Source of the DNA: Owenia fusiformis
Lineage: Eukaryota > Annelida > Polychaeta > Sabellida > Oweniidae
Length of the DNA: 64,000 nucleotides
Assembly: GCA_903813345.2 (NCBI GenBank)
Contig: CAIIXF020000001.1
Location: 19,177,915-19,241,914, forward strand
Direction of reading: 5' to 3'
Shown here piece after piece: positions 11,801 to 26,800 of the stretch. A model generated the notes under the pieces. That model was given only the letters and a program-made list of their open reading frames with translations, was not told the origin of the DNA and ran no database searches. Numbering within the stretch: position 1 is the first letter of the stretch; every line of letters begins with the position of its first letter. The position numbers were made by a program, and so were the translations under genes.

Positions 11801-14800
11801 GTACCAACAAGAAAGAAGATTTGGATCCATAAAACAGAAAAACAACATTTTAACAGGCACACCAATTTTGAAAAGAAATATATAAATGAAAAAAATCCAG
11901 ACGAAATAAAAAGGACTTGCATTAACAATGGTCATAGCAAAGTAGCAAAGTAGTAGGTTAATCCCAGAGACAACTTTTCATTAAGGTATTAACCCCCCCC
12001 CCCCCCTACCTCTTTTTCCCTGTTTTATGGATCCAAACCTGTATGAACATATGATGTCCTACCTAGATTTTCGCCTAGGGGTATAATACTGTGGATAGTG
12101 ACCATTTACAATAAGGGGTGGCATAGGGAAAGAGGACATGTCTGACATTGGGAACATATTGTTGCTCGCATGCTTCTTCTTTTTATGTCGTTGTTTGGTT
12201 TTTCTGTAATAAAATAACAACATTCATCTAAATAGGGTCAAACCACCAAGGAGGGAGTCGGGCCTTGAAATAATCTAAGTTCATATTTCTAAATATCATA
12301 ATTTCAAGATAAATAAAAAAAATACTAACTCAAGATAAAATAATTCAGGAGTAAAAATTATCAAAAATACATGGGATAAAATTGATGAAATAATAATAAA
12401 ATAAAAATGCAAACATATTATATTTTCTCATTTAGAAATCATGAAATTAAAATTCAACTTCAATATATGGTGAACTTAAATATTTTCAAAATTTAGCCAC
12501 GGGTGAGAATAAGAATAATTATGCATCTAATTGAATCATCTGGTCAGGAACTCCATTGAATGGCGATTGACCTCCATTATTATGCTGATGAGGATTCAAT
12601 TAAAGGATAATGTAAATTCCAAGTGCCATTGCCAAGATTCATATAGGTGTTTTGTGCCACATGTATAATTCTGTCCAAGTGTCACACTGTTATAATAAGA
12701 GAGAACTGGTAAACTACATCATACTACCACATATCCATATAATTATTGAGCCAGACACATTTTTTCAAGTGCCAATATATTTCATGAGTGTTGTGTATTG
12801 GAAGTTTCTGGATAAGGGGCGGTTATCATGAAATAGAAAGATATTATTTCGAAATGTTCGAAAATTGATAAATTCAAGCCTATTTCCGGTAGTGGGAAGA
12901 ATCTTTACACATTAAACCATTACTAGTTTGACTGTCTAAGTGGAACACCTTTGATACATCTTAAAGGTGTTCTACTTATAGGGGTTCATTTAAAATTACT
13001 CTGAAAAGTGTTCTGCTATCAGAGGTTTTCTACTTCTAGAGGTGTTCCACTTTACAGGTTTCACTGTACTAAGAATGAGAACAGTTCCAGTCAACACTTG
13101 TCTGTCAACTATTTAGATTATTTGACTTACAAATAGATCTTTCCCCTTATACACAATGTGGTGTTCTGAACTTTTCATTCAACACCCCCTAATTTAGGAG
13201 GTGTATATGTTAAGCTGTAACCTGTTTCTCCATTGGTGTTGAAGCTTCAGAATCTGCACTTGCAGAATCCCTCAGTTCTGGCAGAGTTAAAATAGTTATG
13301 TTAAATTTTTAAGTAATATTAAAAGTCCCTGATATATAATTGTCAACCCCAAACAAAACAGGCTAATTTGCTGTTAAAAGGTCAATGTTTATTCTCAGTA
13401 ATCCACAATAACTCTGGCTGTCAGTCAAAGTTCTTTTCGGGATTTAACAAAAGGATTTCTGATTGGTTGCATACAATGACACGGTTCATTTGACAGAACT
13501 AATGTACCCTTAACTCGCTGACGTAGGCTGTGGATCAGAGATTCATACTTTTTCGAGTTGGATGGTCACAATATGTAAAACATTGAATATGTAATATGTT
13601 GAACTGTATAATTCCAAACTGAAGGGTACTTAAGTCAATTCGGCAAATCTTTGGACTTATCCTTGGGGATTCTGGGAATCCTTTTTGAGAAGGGACACAC
13701 CTCATTAATGGGAACCAGTATGAGTGAAAGAACCAATGGAATCATCTTGACAAAATCTATTCACTGAACTCAACAGTCCAGAAGTAAAACCACTTGTCCT
13801 ACCCCGCTTCAAAAGTTAATCAGTTTAGTATGCTAACTTTGCGCATATCAAAGTCAAAACAATATTATTTGTCCGCTCATAATCTTGCATGTTATAGCAC
13901 TGTATGGCTAAGCAGTCGGTCAATCCCTACTAATGATATTATATTAATTTTTGCTTTGAAATAATCACTTGGAAATAAAAATATACATGATATGGCATAG
14001 TTATTAGAGACCCCTAGACACATGTAATATATTGACAATAACCTGGCAATGGTGTATGGAAATAATAATCTTATGGAAACCTACCACATTAGCTTTCTAG
14101 ATGTAACTAGAAAACCTATGTTTGGTTTAACTAGCACCAAATCTTACAACAGAAGTACAGTACAACAGTAAATAAATATGAATGAAACAAACATTCAAAC
14201 AATTGAAATAGTGCATTCGCTGTATTATATACAACAACTTAAAGCACTACCGAATACTGAAACCTCAAGCTCTCCATCATCATCTAACTTTTGAATGATC
14301 TTCAAACTGAAAATGTATTTTTAATATAACGTCATAGACTCTAAGACATTCCAGTCTTTCCCACTTTTCAATTTCTAATAATACAAAAATGCATACTATT
14401 ATTGAACAAAAGTCAATAATAGTATGCAATGTTTGATTCTGATCTGTGAGTTATTTTTAGAGCAAAAACTGAACAGAGAGCCTGAGGACTGTATCAGAAT
14501 TTATGTACTTTATACAAGAACTGTGCCATAAGTTATGTGCCTTCCACAAGGACTGTGCCATAAGTTACGTGCCTTTCATGAGGACTGTACAATAAGTTAT
14601 TTGCCTTCTACAAGGACAGTGCTTCAAGTTGTATTCCATAAGATACTTGATTTAACTGAGGACTGTCCCATAAGTTACATGCTTATAAATTACATACCCT
14701 GAGATTTGAGTGTCTGGTGAGGTATGTTCTACAGAGAATCCTTGTTCCCGCAAGCGGTCAATCACTGTGTTATTGCCTAAGAAGTGACCTGGAAGAATAA

Positions 14801-17800
14801 ATTACATGTACTTGGACATATGTATACAGTACATATTTAAACAGGATTTTCTAATGTAACAATAATTATTGAACAGTCCTTGTATTTCAACACTTTTAAA
14901 GTACTAATTATGCAAGGATTTTATGTGTTGAGTAAAGAATCCTTACATTTTCCAAAATGTTGACTGAGTAATAATGCATAAATATATTGATGTGTTGGCA
15001 ATTCATTAGACATGCCTTCAGACATAATAAATATTGAAATAAAATTCTGGCAGAAATGTTGATATACTTTCACCAGATGTAGATTTGGAATAAACATTGA
15101 TGTATATTATATATTTAGAGTTAATCAACTTTAAATGCAATGAAAACAAGAAACCTCAGAACTGTAGAAGGGGGAGGACTGTATGCAGAAATTCATGAAC
15201 ATGTCCGAACAATTTATTGAAATGATCAATATTGATCTAATGGACTAGGAAATAGTTTTTGATGTTTTCGAAGCATCCTGTATAATTTTTCTGCTGCGTT
15301 TAACGCTTGGTCAGATCAATTTTTCTTCGAAAGAAAACATTACGTTCTCAGCAGAAACAGAGAGCCTATGTTTACAATGTACTCTTCTCTCCTAATTGGC
15401 CCAGACTTTCTAATCTAAGAGTGGTGGAATTTTTCGCATGTCTTTGGATAAGTTTTCACATTCTTTCTAAATACTTACAAGGTGGTCATAGTATCACTAT
15501 CCTGAATTTCTATCAGTTAATCAAACTATACTTTGACTATTTCAAATATCATATAGGTCATGATTAGTTCCTAAAATGGGGCACAAAAAACAAAAGTAAC
15601 TTAGATTTGTTAACTGCTCGTTTCAAAGATTTTTTCTTCAAAAAGTTCATATTTTGTTATTTTTCTTTCTTTTAAAGCATTCATCGTTCAAAATTTTGTT
15701 TCTATAGGTCTATTGACTGTGAGATCCAAACAATTCTTAACAAGATGAATATAATTAATTCCCAATCAATCTTGTTCAAGTATTTACTTGTGGGTGACCA
15801 AATATAGTCATTCATCATCATTTTAAGCATTAATCATATATGGACTCCACACAAAAAATGTTTATTACAAAGCATCTTCAACTGGTTGACAAACGTAGTA
15901 ATATTCATCAATGACAGACAGTAAATATTGATGGCCCGTTAACGGATCTTTCACTTATTACCACTTGGGTCTGTCAGACATTTTCAAGTCATTAATAACC
16001 AAAGATCAAAAAGTAAAGTCTTTCAAATATATATGTATTCTACTTTGAACTAGTATCTAAATTCAAAGAACAATGTACATTGAACCAGTTAAGACAGACT
16101 ATTTAGCAAGTTGATACATCAGCTTGTATGGCATGATCTATAAAGAGCTTATCAAATGCTAATCTAAAGGAAATCATTTGAGAATCGTAAAAGTCATTTG
16201 GAGAAATCTGGAGAAATACTAAGTGGCTCAATGTTTACATCTTATCCTCAAAAAACAATTGCATCATCAATATATTTTGATATGGACCTTCTTTTTTGTT
16301 ACTATTAAGATTGAGATAATATACAGTGAAACCTGTATATTCAAACACCTCTCTAATCTGAACACCTCTCAATGTGAACACTTTTTCTCGTGTTTAAAAG
16401 ACCTTGAAATGCGAACACCTACTAATGTGAACAATTTTGGTCAGTCTCACTGGTATTTGGATTCAACAGGTTTTACTGTATTACATTCTAAAAATTCTAA
16501 AGGATGTACACACTTCATAGTATTGGCACTTTTCCATGTTGCTTACTGGATAAACATTTCATAAGGTTTAATGGTTCCGAAAAAAAGTTTTGTATCATAG
16601 AACATCACAGTAAATGTATAAATTACAGGTTGCGATGATTTTTGAGAGAGTTCGAGCAAGTTTAATCTATGCATTGAAGAATGAAAGTAGAAGACGGCAG
16701 AACAAATTGCAGTAATTAGACTCCTATATGTTTCTCCAACCCATGTACACTTCAATTACACATGACAAGTTTTGAGATCATGAAACATTAAGGCCAGTCA
16801 AGACCACACAATGTAGAGCCTTCTTTAAAAGTTCCTCTGCTAGACATCTAGGACTCCATGTCCAAAAGAGACCTTTTATTCTAATGCCACTTAGAGTTTT
16901 GAGAGTAAACATGGCTGAAAACATATAACGCCCCCTATTGAGATGTCATAACCTTTCATTTGAAAACCTGACATCTTCTTTATTTCAAATCACAATAAGT
17001 TCAATTACCAAAGTGTCCTGTTTTTTTAGATACATTCAAATATGGCTTTGTTTTATAGAAACGATTTTCGGTTTGATTCAATTTTTTGTCAGACGATCAA
17101 GACCGCGTCTAGACCCAAGTTCCGCAAACATTTCTTCATTCCCGTTTATAGCAGCCTCATAAACTGAATTCCAAGCCATCAAAGATTTAATAGATCTACT
17201 GTAATATAATTATAGGAATTTAACAGGAAGATTTATTCATTTACTGTGGTGAGTCACTGTGGTCCGAAATGAATTTAGACGATTTAAATATGGGGCTGGT
17301 ATTCAGATGGTTGGCAATTGGCCCCCTGAGTGCTATAATTCAATTAAAGCATAAAATTCTGGCGCTTTTGCTTTCTGGAGTTTGTTACCCGTTATTGAGT
17401 GCTACTTGAAAACCACAGACTATTTTCTTGAAGATTTGTAATTGTTATGCATCAAGTATATGATTCCAAGTATGAAGAAAACCTATCTGAATGAGAGTAA
17501 AGTCATGTTTTTGATATATCAAAAGATAGTGGGTGGAAGAAAAGGATACGATTTTGGCATTGGTTCCTTGTTTGTTCAAGAATCACTTTGATGTGTGTAG
17601 ATCAAACATAATATTGGCACCCGTAACTCTCATCATTCCTTTGTGACTTCTAAGAAAGGTAAATCTGTTTTTTATCAATCCCACACTTAACATTGAAATC
17701 AATGCTAAATCTTTGATAAGCCCTTCTAATGGCAAATCAAGACATTTTCGCTCGGCTTCACAGAGAGATGTTAACAGTAAGATATGCCGGTGTGAACATG

Positions 17801-20800
17801 TTTTAGAGATTTGCTGAATGCGTACCTTCAGATGAAAGTTCGATGTATCATCGTTGATTAGAAAAGCCTACCTGTAAGTCAACGCTAATAAATCGCTGTC
17901 AGGTGTAAAAGTGGCCTATCAATACCTTCTTTACCGTAATATAAAAAGCAGATTGAATAGTTCCTTTGAGAGAGGAATCTACGAACGATCCCCCATGAAC
18001 AATCCACATTGAGATCAAAGACACTATAATTGACTTCTGTAAGATGAACTAATCTAAAACAAACAAGCAAGAAACAACCCGCTATTTTCAGATTTTTCTA
18101 TTATAGCTCTAGCAGGATGTAATTCAAAATCTCCCGGGTAGATAACAACAACTATCCAACTTTTTAAAACAATTTTTTCACGAAGATGATGATGGATTCA
18201 TACAAGTATACAGCTCCAGATAAATATGATCAATTATGTAATTAGCCCTAGTTGAAGCAGTTGCCGCAGTGGGGGATTTCTTGAGGTTATGCACTCAATT
18301 GTACTTTGCTAGGATACCTTATTTGAGGGTTGTTCAATCTTTAACACATATATTTTCTCTGAGGTTGTTCAATCTTTTACACATATCTTTTTGTGGGTTG
18401 TTCAAATCTTAACCCATATCTTTTCTGAGGGTTGTTCAATCTTTTACAGTTATATTTTTTGAGTGTTGTTCAATCTTTACATTATCTGTCTGAGGGCTGT
18501 TCAATCTTTTCCAAATATTTTATCTGAGACTTGTTCAATCTCTTATACATATCTTATCTGAGGGGTGTTTAATCAACATTATACATACATCTTTTCTGAG
18601 GGTTGTTCAATCTTTAATTCATATCTTTTATGGGGCTTGTTCAATCCTTTACACATATCTTATCCGAAGCTTGTTCAATCATTAAGTTGTTCAATCTTTT
18701 ACACATTAATACTTTACATACCTGCTCCAAATGCGAAAAAGAAAGTTTTCTTTGGATGACTCTTCAATAGCTGCATGACCCGTTCCGCCATTCTTTGGTT
18801 GCGTTTATAAATAAGCTCATATCTAAAGTAAGTATCTATATCTGTTGCTGTATAACTGTCCCCACTGGAGATATTGACTAGTTTCGGCACCTGTGACGTG
18901 TCATGATTAAATATTACTGCATTTAAGTCACCGCAGTTATAATGTTTTATAAGATCGCCAGTTGTATAAGGTACGGGATTCCTAGCCAGTCGTATTTTCT
19001 CATGCTGGTACAGAGTTTGGTTTAAAGCAAATACCACCTGAAAATATATGATCATTTTTTAAACATTTACTGGAAACAGAGTAACATGCATGTACATAGG
19101 GTTATATTGTACATAGGGTTATCAAGTTCTAGCATGAATTAAAAAAATCAATCTTAGATATAATTTCATCATCGCAAAAAGATATCGATGAAAAGAATCA
19201 AAAGTTCATCAAAATTGCTAGAGAAACCATACATTTGAGAGGGCAAATATCGTTTTGGGTGAGAAATACTATAAAAAACTCAGTAAAATACAATGTGTTC
19301 AGATATGAATACCTTTAGTCCACTGATACCACTCATATTAGCAAAACTTGCAAAATAGGATCATAGACACTTTTGTGGAAATCCTTACTTTTAACTAATA
19401 ACAAGTAATAACTAAGACCCAATTAATATGGAACACATCTTGACACAAATATGATAACAGCTAAAAGTGCATTTTGAAAAATATGATTTTTACAAATATA
19501 TATGGTCTCATATGCCCAGAAAGTAGCCTGCTAAAGATAACAAATATATTTCAAGTGAATCAATAGTTTTTAACCTCACTCTTTTTATCTTAAACATAGC
19601 ACTCAACGGTATAAAATCGTAAAAAGACTCGCATTTTGTTTTGTTTTCTATGAACTGAAATAACATTTAAATTCTACAATTTCAAATCAAAGCAAAAAAT
19701 ACTATATTTGAGAATGCATTTTAACTTATTTGACCCAAAGCAATTATCGGCTTGTATTTCTTCAAGAAGTTGAAAATTCATAGGCATCAGATCAAAGTAA
19801 TATAATTAAAGGTGATTCAAATCAACCCAAGGCTAGATTCTCTAATTACTCTTTGAAATAAACACACCTCTTGAATACAAAAAAATCAATAGTAATAAAA
19901 AGCTCATTAGACGATACTAGACAATAAAGTAATTGAAATATTATCTTTTTGTGCCACAAGCAAATGTACAGTAGATCGTATACTTCGACTTGCAATGACA
20001 AAATACCATGTTGGTCAATTTATCTTGAAACTCTTAAAGCTAGACTTTGAAAAATGGAGATCTCAGTCTATTTATCTAAAAACTCAAAGATCAAGAAAAA
20101 TGACTCTTGGGTCAATTTATCTTTAAAATACTTCAGATCAGACAGAGAAAAATCATCTCCTTTGAAAACCTTAGAAGAAATTTTATGACATCAAGTCACC
20201 AAAAATAAACTTTTAACTTATTGAATAACATTACAAAATGCTTGAAAAAAATCAATTTCTGATATCACACATCCCTGATATATACTCAGTTTGAAAGAAA
20301 GAAAATTGAATGTGATGTAATCTTAAATATATCTACAGATGTCTAGCATACCATCACACCCAATGAAAGTCAAAGCGACCCATTTAAATAAATATTATCC
20401 CAAAGTCATGTTTTATTTATTTGGTTCAAGATGTAACAGCCCCCACATAACCAACAACCGGAGCCAATTTGTTTAATATCAAAGATCAAAGGAAAGGATT
20501 CCGATATGACTTATAAAACAGGTGTAGATTCAACAGGTACCCCCAGTTTGTATTATACCATATCTCTCATTACATTCAATGATAAAAGTAACTCTATGTA
20601 CCAGTAATATAATTATCTGAATACTGCATATTTCTTGAACAGAGCACCAAGGGCCAGCCTCCGAGGTGTTTATCATCTATACCATTCAGCTTTCACAGGT
20701 GTAGCATATAGGTAAGATATACTTTGAAGAAAATAATGAATATTCGCTTATCAATTACCCTGCCCTTACAGACTACTTATAAACTACTCTCTGCAAAGGG

Positions 20801-23800
20801 TAATTATCAATCCAAATGATTCTAAATCAAAAACATATAAAACCACAGATCTTCTAACAGTTAAATCTTACAGATGTTATCACATTCCCGCTTTGAAATG
20901 TCAACCTTGAACAATTAAATACTCAAGTTTAAGAGGTACAAGTATGCTTCAAAATCAACTTGACAAAACATATCTAGGTAGAAAGAAATATGACATATAC
21001 ATCACAGTAAAACCTGTATATTAAAAATACCTCTCTGATCCTAACACCCCTCAATGTGAACACTGTTTCTTGGTCTCAAATTTGTCATCTCTGATAGACT
21101 CACATATAAAAAACTTGAAATGTGAACACCTGCTAATCTGAACACTTTTGGCAAGTCCCAGTAGCAATCGGAGTAGACAGGTTTTACTGTATTTACTTCT
21201 TCAAGTTTCTTGAAGTTGATGATGTTTAAGGCTAGCAGAAGATTTACATACTTTTAGTTAACATTATCAAATAAGGAGTTTGTGAAAATATAGAAATCTT
21301 TTCTATCATTTTATTTCAACAATGATCAAAATTATATCGAGTGAATAAGTTGGTTAAAAAGTGCCATCATCCATGTTTCTAAGGGGAGAGATCATAACTT
21401 GCAAAACTAATTAGTACTACTGTAATAAATAGTATGTACTCAGCATCATGGCGTTCTATTTAGCTTCTTTCCCTGTGATGAGTATCAGAATGGGTACTCA
21501 GGGAGGGGGGGGGGGGGGGGGGTGTTAATTTAAATATTCACAACAGGTTGTCACTTCTCAATAAATAAGCCTAATAAACACAAATCTAACATGTTCACTG
21601 ATGTACCATATGGCCAATGGGACACCATGTAGAGAAACTTGGAAATAGCGGTCTGAAAAAATACAATATAAATTGATCACATAAGACATAAAAATCGTGT
21701 AACTAATCTTTTCTCTCAATTAAGTAGCTACAAATGTACTTGGTTCCTACTTGCCTAATTTTAAACCTTTTGGGTTCCACACATCTTCGCACTCTCAAGG
21801 TTTATGACTGATGGGAGCCGAGTGAACAAAAATGGGTTCCACAGTCTCTACTGTCTTATGCACTTCAAGAGAGCAGAAAAGATGAAGCATTAGATAAAGG
21901 GGTTACCTTGAAAAATGAGAGCATGGGGTCAATCGATATTTAAACTTAGAAATCCTTCCTGGTTTTTTATTAAATATTTAGAGAGAACAACCCTTTTAAA
22001 AAGTCAGATTTCACTTCTAAAAGTTATTAATCTGGGCTGTCTGAGCACCAGGGTAAGATAGCACTAAGAGGAACAATCAAATTCAAACAAATTGGCATAC
22101 AAACTAAAGTGCAAATATAAATGGTTGGTAGACCAAATATGCCCATTATACACCCAAGCTATTAAACTACTATAACATAGCTTGCTGAGGTGCATCCAAG
22201 ACCACTGCATGGCAGAAGCTACAAATCATCTCAATCTGGGGGATCTCAGTCTAGCATATAACATCAATGAATATGCTACAAATTGAGGAAATTCCCCATT
22301 CATTTACTACCCTTCGCAAGAGCTGGGCTTTATTTACACTCTCAAACCAACCATGTTTTCTTGGGAAAGTCAGTTAAACCGTTCCATTCAATAATTCCTA
22401 ATGAGATGTATATAAGCAACATAATAGATAATGATGGATAATAAATTATATATTTAGCCAACTTTTATTCAACTTTTTAACTTCATACCTCCCAAACAAG
22501 GTGCACATGTATTTTGTTTGATATATTCCAAGAGGAAAACTTAAAAAGCAACAAATAAAGACATCAATTATAAAGTAGATATTATAATGTGCTACCACCC
22601 TGTTGGTCAAATGTCCCCTGGGCCATTAATTTGTAAATATATGTATCCCGTATTTGGTACCCTTATTAACCCTGGGACATTACTGCCTATTAAATTATAA
22701 TTTATTTATTTTACAATTAAAGAATGAGAATTAAATACTGACATTTATTACTGACACTCGCGATTGATTCAAAAATTATTGGTGAAAACAGCAAAACTGA
22801 CCAATAAAAGCAAAAATCTCCATGGTGAGACCTTTAATAAAATTCTATTAAATCGATCAATTTCATGGAGATCACAAAATTTGATCTTCAAATAGCAATC
22901 ATCTTGAATGTCATATTTGAGTTAGTATCCACCCCATACCCATCCTCCCATGGAGGGACAAAATAACTGAAATGTTTGTACTTGTATGGTTCTCGTTGAA
23001 TTAAGCTAAGAGTAGCCAGAGAGTCTGCAATGAGCCACAGTGGTCATCTACAGAAACGCCAAGTTGGATCATAATCTCAACAAACCAACAATAGGTTGCT
23101 ATGGGGTCACATATCTCAAGAATTTAATTTATTACAGATTCAATCATGGTATTCCTTTGTGTATTATACTTGCTTGTAGCCAGGTTTTACTAAGGGGAAG
23201 CTTTTGCTAAGGGGGAGAGAGCTCTTTTACACTTTTGTCTAAAAGTTCATGCGAAAAGTGCTCAGAATGGTGAAATGTACAGAAAAAGCTTTTGACTTGC
23301 TCCCAAAATCTGGGGTCCACAGGATTGGTTCTAATTTCTTGATTTATGATAATTTGTGGCTGATTTATATATATGCCAAAGAGATCAATTTCTTTATGTG
23401 GTCAGAAATGACTCTTGAGGCATGCCACTATACCAGCTCTACACTCTTGTGGTGATACAAGTGCATGAGCAATCCCAGAATTCCCAAGACTCTCCATGAA
23501 GATGTGGTATCTGATTGGTCAATCCAGATATGTGTAACTGGAGATGGTACATTGTTTATTGTGATAGATTCCATACAAAATTCAAAATTTTATCTTTACA
23601 TTGATATACTCTAAGGATATTATTATCAAAGATGCATATCAAAAAAATATTAAAATATCTTACAAAGTGACAAAACCGAAGACCCTGTGGCTATAAATAA
23701 ATTACATTGTGCAATTTAACTACAGTCAAACCTGTCTAATCTGAACGCTGCTGGGACCAACCAAACATGTTCGGATTAGCAGGTGTTCACATCTTAAGTT

Positions 23801-26800
23801 TTTCAAATATGTGAGCAATGAGAAATAACAAATATGGGACTGGGAAAAGTGTTCAGATTGAAAGATGGTTGGATAAGTAAGGTGTTCGGATATGCAGATT
23901 TCACTGTATTAAACCACATGTGTGATTTTTCAAAAAGTAGATTTATTTAATAAACTGTGACAGCTAACAGGACTTGTCAATATAATATTATATAATCTGT
24001 ACAACTAAACTGAGGTTTACCACAAAATTGGTCCATTAACTACTAACAGAATAACATTTACAAACCAAAATACATTTATAATGATATAAGGATCAGTTTT
24101 TACATGACTATTTCATGACCAGAGAAGTGCGTTAGGTACACATAAAATTGAAATAAATCTCAACAAGACCAGAAATGAAAGGTATTTTACTAAAGAGAAG
24201 GGTCCTATCATAGATAATATGAATCTAGATATCTCAAATGTAAAAAGAAGAAATGAACAAATCCGTTCCAGCTAATGATAAATAAATCATAACCATTCAA
24301 TATCAGAACATGATTTGTTTAGAATCCAGATATTCACCATTTTTTTCAACAAGGTGAACGAAGAGTCCTTGAATGTTATAATTAATAAACGCATGGTGTA
24401 TCTAACATTTGACCCTCAGAATGACCAGATGTTCCCTCAAGTCTCAAATGCATAACCACAAACAAAAATGGGGCAATGTATGCAGTTTCCGAGATTTAAG
24501 CACAATGGCTCTTTATTGCTAGACCACTTGTGTCCACTTTACAAGAACTGGCACACTTAAAAACAACCCCCTAGAAAGTTCAAATCTCTTTCGTACTCAC
24601 TTATCCTCAATACATGTACATAACTTCATATATGACTTGTCCCTACTTTGTACATACAAATATATTTCATTAGTACATTCTTTGAATTTAGCTTTGTTCC
24701 AGACTTTTCACTGATTTTAAAATTCAAAACTGATCTTGTCAAAATTGGTGACGACAGCTTTTTTTCATGAAAACTCAATATATTTATGCCAAATGGATTC
24801 CTTTGCAAAAAGTAGGCATAGGGTAAATGCAATCCTATCAATGCCTTAAATTATTTATCTACATACTAGTATTATACATAAATATGTAATTAAGCACAAC
24901 AATCGGTGGTCACTCAAGGAGACGCAGGTGTGTTATGAAACATTCATGAAATACTTTACTTTCCATTAATTACATCTCCCTATACACCTCCAACAATGAC
25001 ATTATATAATAATTCCATCTTCTTTGGAATCCAGTGTACTCTAGTAGCCTGGACATGTTTTGAAATATGGTTAATAACAAATTATTGATATATTACGCAC
25101 TGAACAGGTGCTTCCAAAAATAAATTGTTTTTCGTTTGCTATTATTGAATCCATATCGAGTGCAAACTTCTTCACGAATCGCAGGTTCAACATGGAGTAT
25201 AGCTTGGGTCATTTAATAAAATAAAAATACAAGTATTTCATTATGAACATATCATACACGAAGCACTAAATCTGCATGCATGTTTTTTATTGGTTTTTAT
25301 ATTGAATAAAATATCAGCACACTATTGACAGAAGAGGCAAATTTCATTTTTATTTCTATTTTTTCAATTAAATTGAAAAGATCAAACACTTTGATACCCT
25401 TTCAGTTTCACGAGTACATATTCAAAAAGAACAAATTGTGTGATAGTGGTAGTTGGTAAACCAAACACTCAACAGTTCAAAATAAACATGGATTGCCTAT
25501 AACAGAGGAGTTATTTTAGGTAACCAAATGTGTGGCCACTGTTTTATTATATGTATTATTTCAGCCTTTTTAAAGTGACCATTTGGCTTATTGCTCAGTT
25601 AGCCTTTCATCTTATATAGAAACAACAGTGTCCGGTTATTAGTTATGGGCAATGTTATTAAAACACACCGGATTAACCAGCAGGTATTTTTGCAAACCTA
25701 GTGCAGTTACGTCTTTTATAATAACTCATGTTATATCATGTTTAAGTTCATGGTCTGGGTGCATTTTATATTTTGAACATAGAACATTTTATCTTGCAAT
25801 CCATGTCTTTTCTCTGAGAATCAACACTAGAACAACTCCCCATGGGCCACTAAAAGGTATATATAGGCAGAATTCTCTAATCTGATAAGAGAGGTCAGGA
25901 ATCAACCAAATATTTGTGATCTTTGGATTGTAGACATTTTCTCAATACCCATAAAATTATTTTAAAGAAAATCAGGTAATTATCTATTACAGATATGAAA
26001 ATGAAAAATTCTTGATTTTCAACCTTACGTCTATATGTATTTATGAAAATGCTACTATTAATGTATGCCTCGTGTAAATATGTCACAAGATTGTCAACAG
26101 CTATAAAATATAATAGGCAGTTAAGAGACAGGTAAGGACTTCAAAAGAAACAAACTGAGATAATATTAATGTTAGAGAGCATGCTACAAAAATATGATTT
26201 ATTTCTCCATACTAGTTCATAAGTTCACCACTGAAAAACATCATATTCAAAAATCAGGAATTACTGTACCGCTCAAGAAATAAGCTTTAAGGAGATAAAA
26301 TGAATAAAAAATTCATTCATGATTATTTTTTCATATATTCATGTGATCAAAATGTCATAAACCTACTCATCCAAACAAGCGATTTCTACTCACAAATGTT
26401 TAATAAAAAAGATTATTTGTTCACCACAAACTGATCAACAAGAAATATACATATGTATAAATATAAACATGTATTCAAACTAAAAGTTCCACAAATTGGT
26501 TTAAAATAGAATTTTTTATACACATGTTTTCATTCACCATGTTCGCTTCACTATGTTCACAATATGACAGTAACATCTAAGTAAGATGAACACCTCTGTT
26601 ACATGAATACTTTCAGGGGTCTTCAATCGCTCCCATGTTGAACTCCCCTCTGATGAACACCTATAAACTTGAATATGAACACTCCTTTGCCCGTTCACAC
26701 TGAAGGGGTTTAACTGTTTACTATATATTTCTCTCATCAATGCAAAATGGACCATGTTATTTTAACCAAATTTTATACAAAGGAAGAAACCGCAACTTTT

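Larger units (their letters stand above)
14789..18721 (-). other. TIKI intron 3
   Basis: The intron holds a pogo-like MITE at 16324-16478 and a minisatellite at 18326-18712. No other coding or RNA gene is supported. Confidence 0.6.

Noticed and set aside
15307-15567. Plus-strand 86-codon ORF
   Set aside because: No homology, signal or promoter; its composition is like that of the intron around it.
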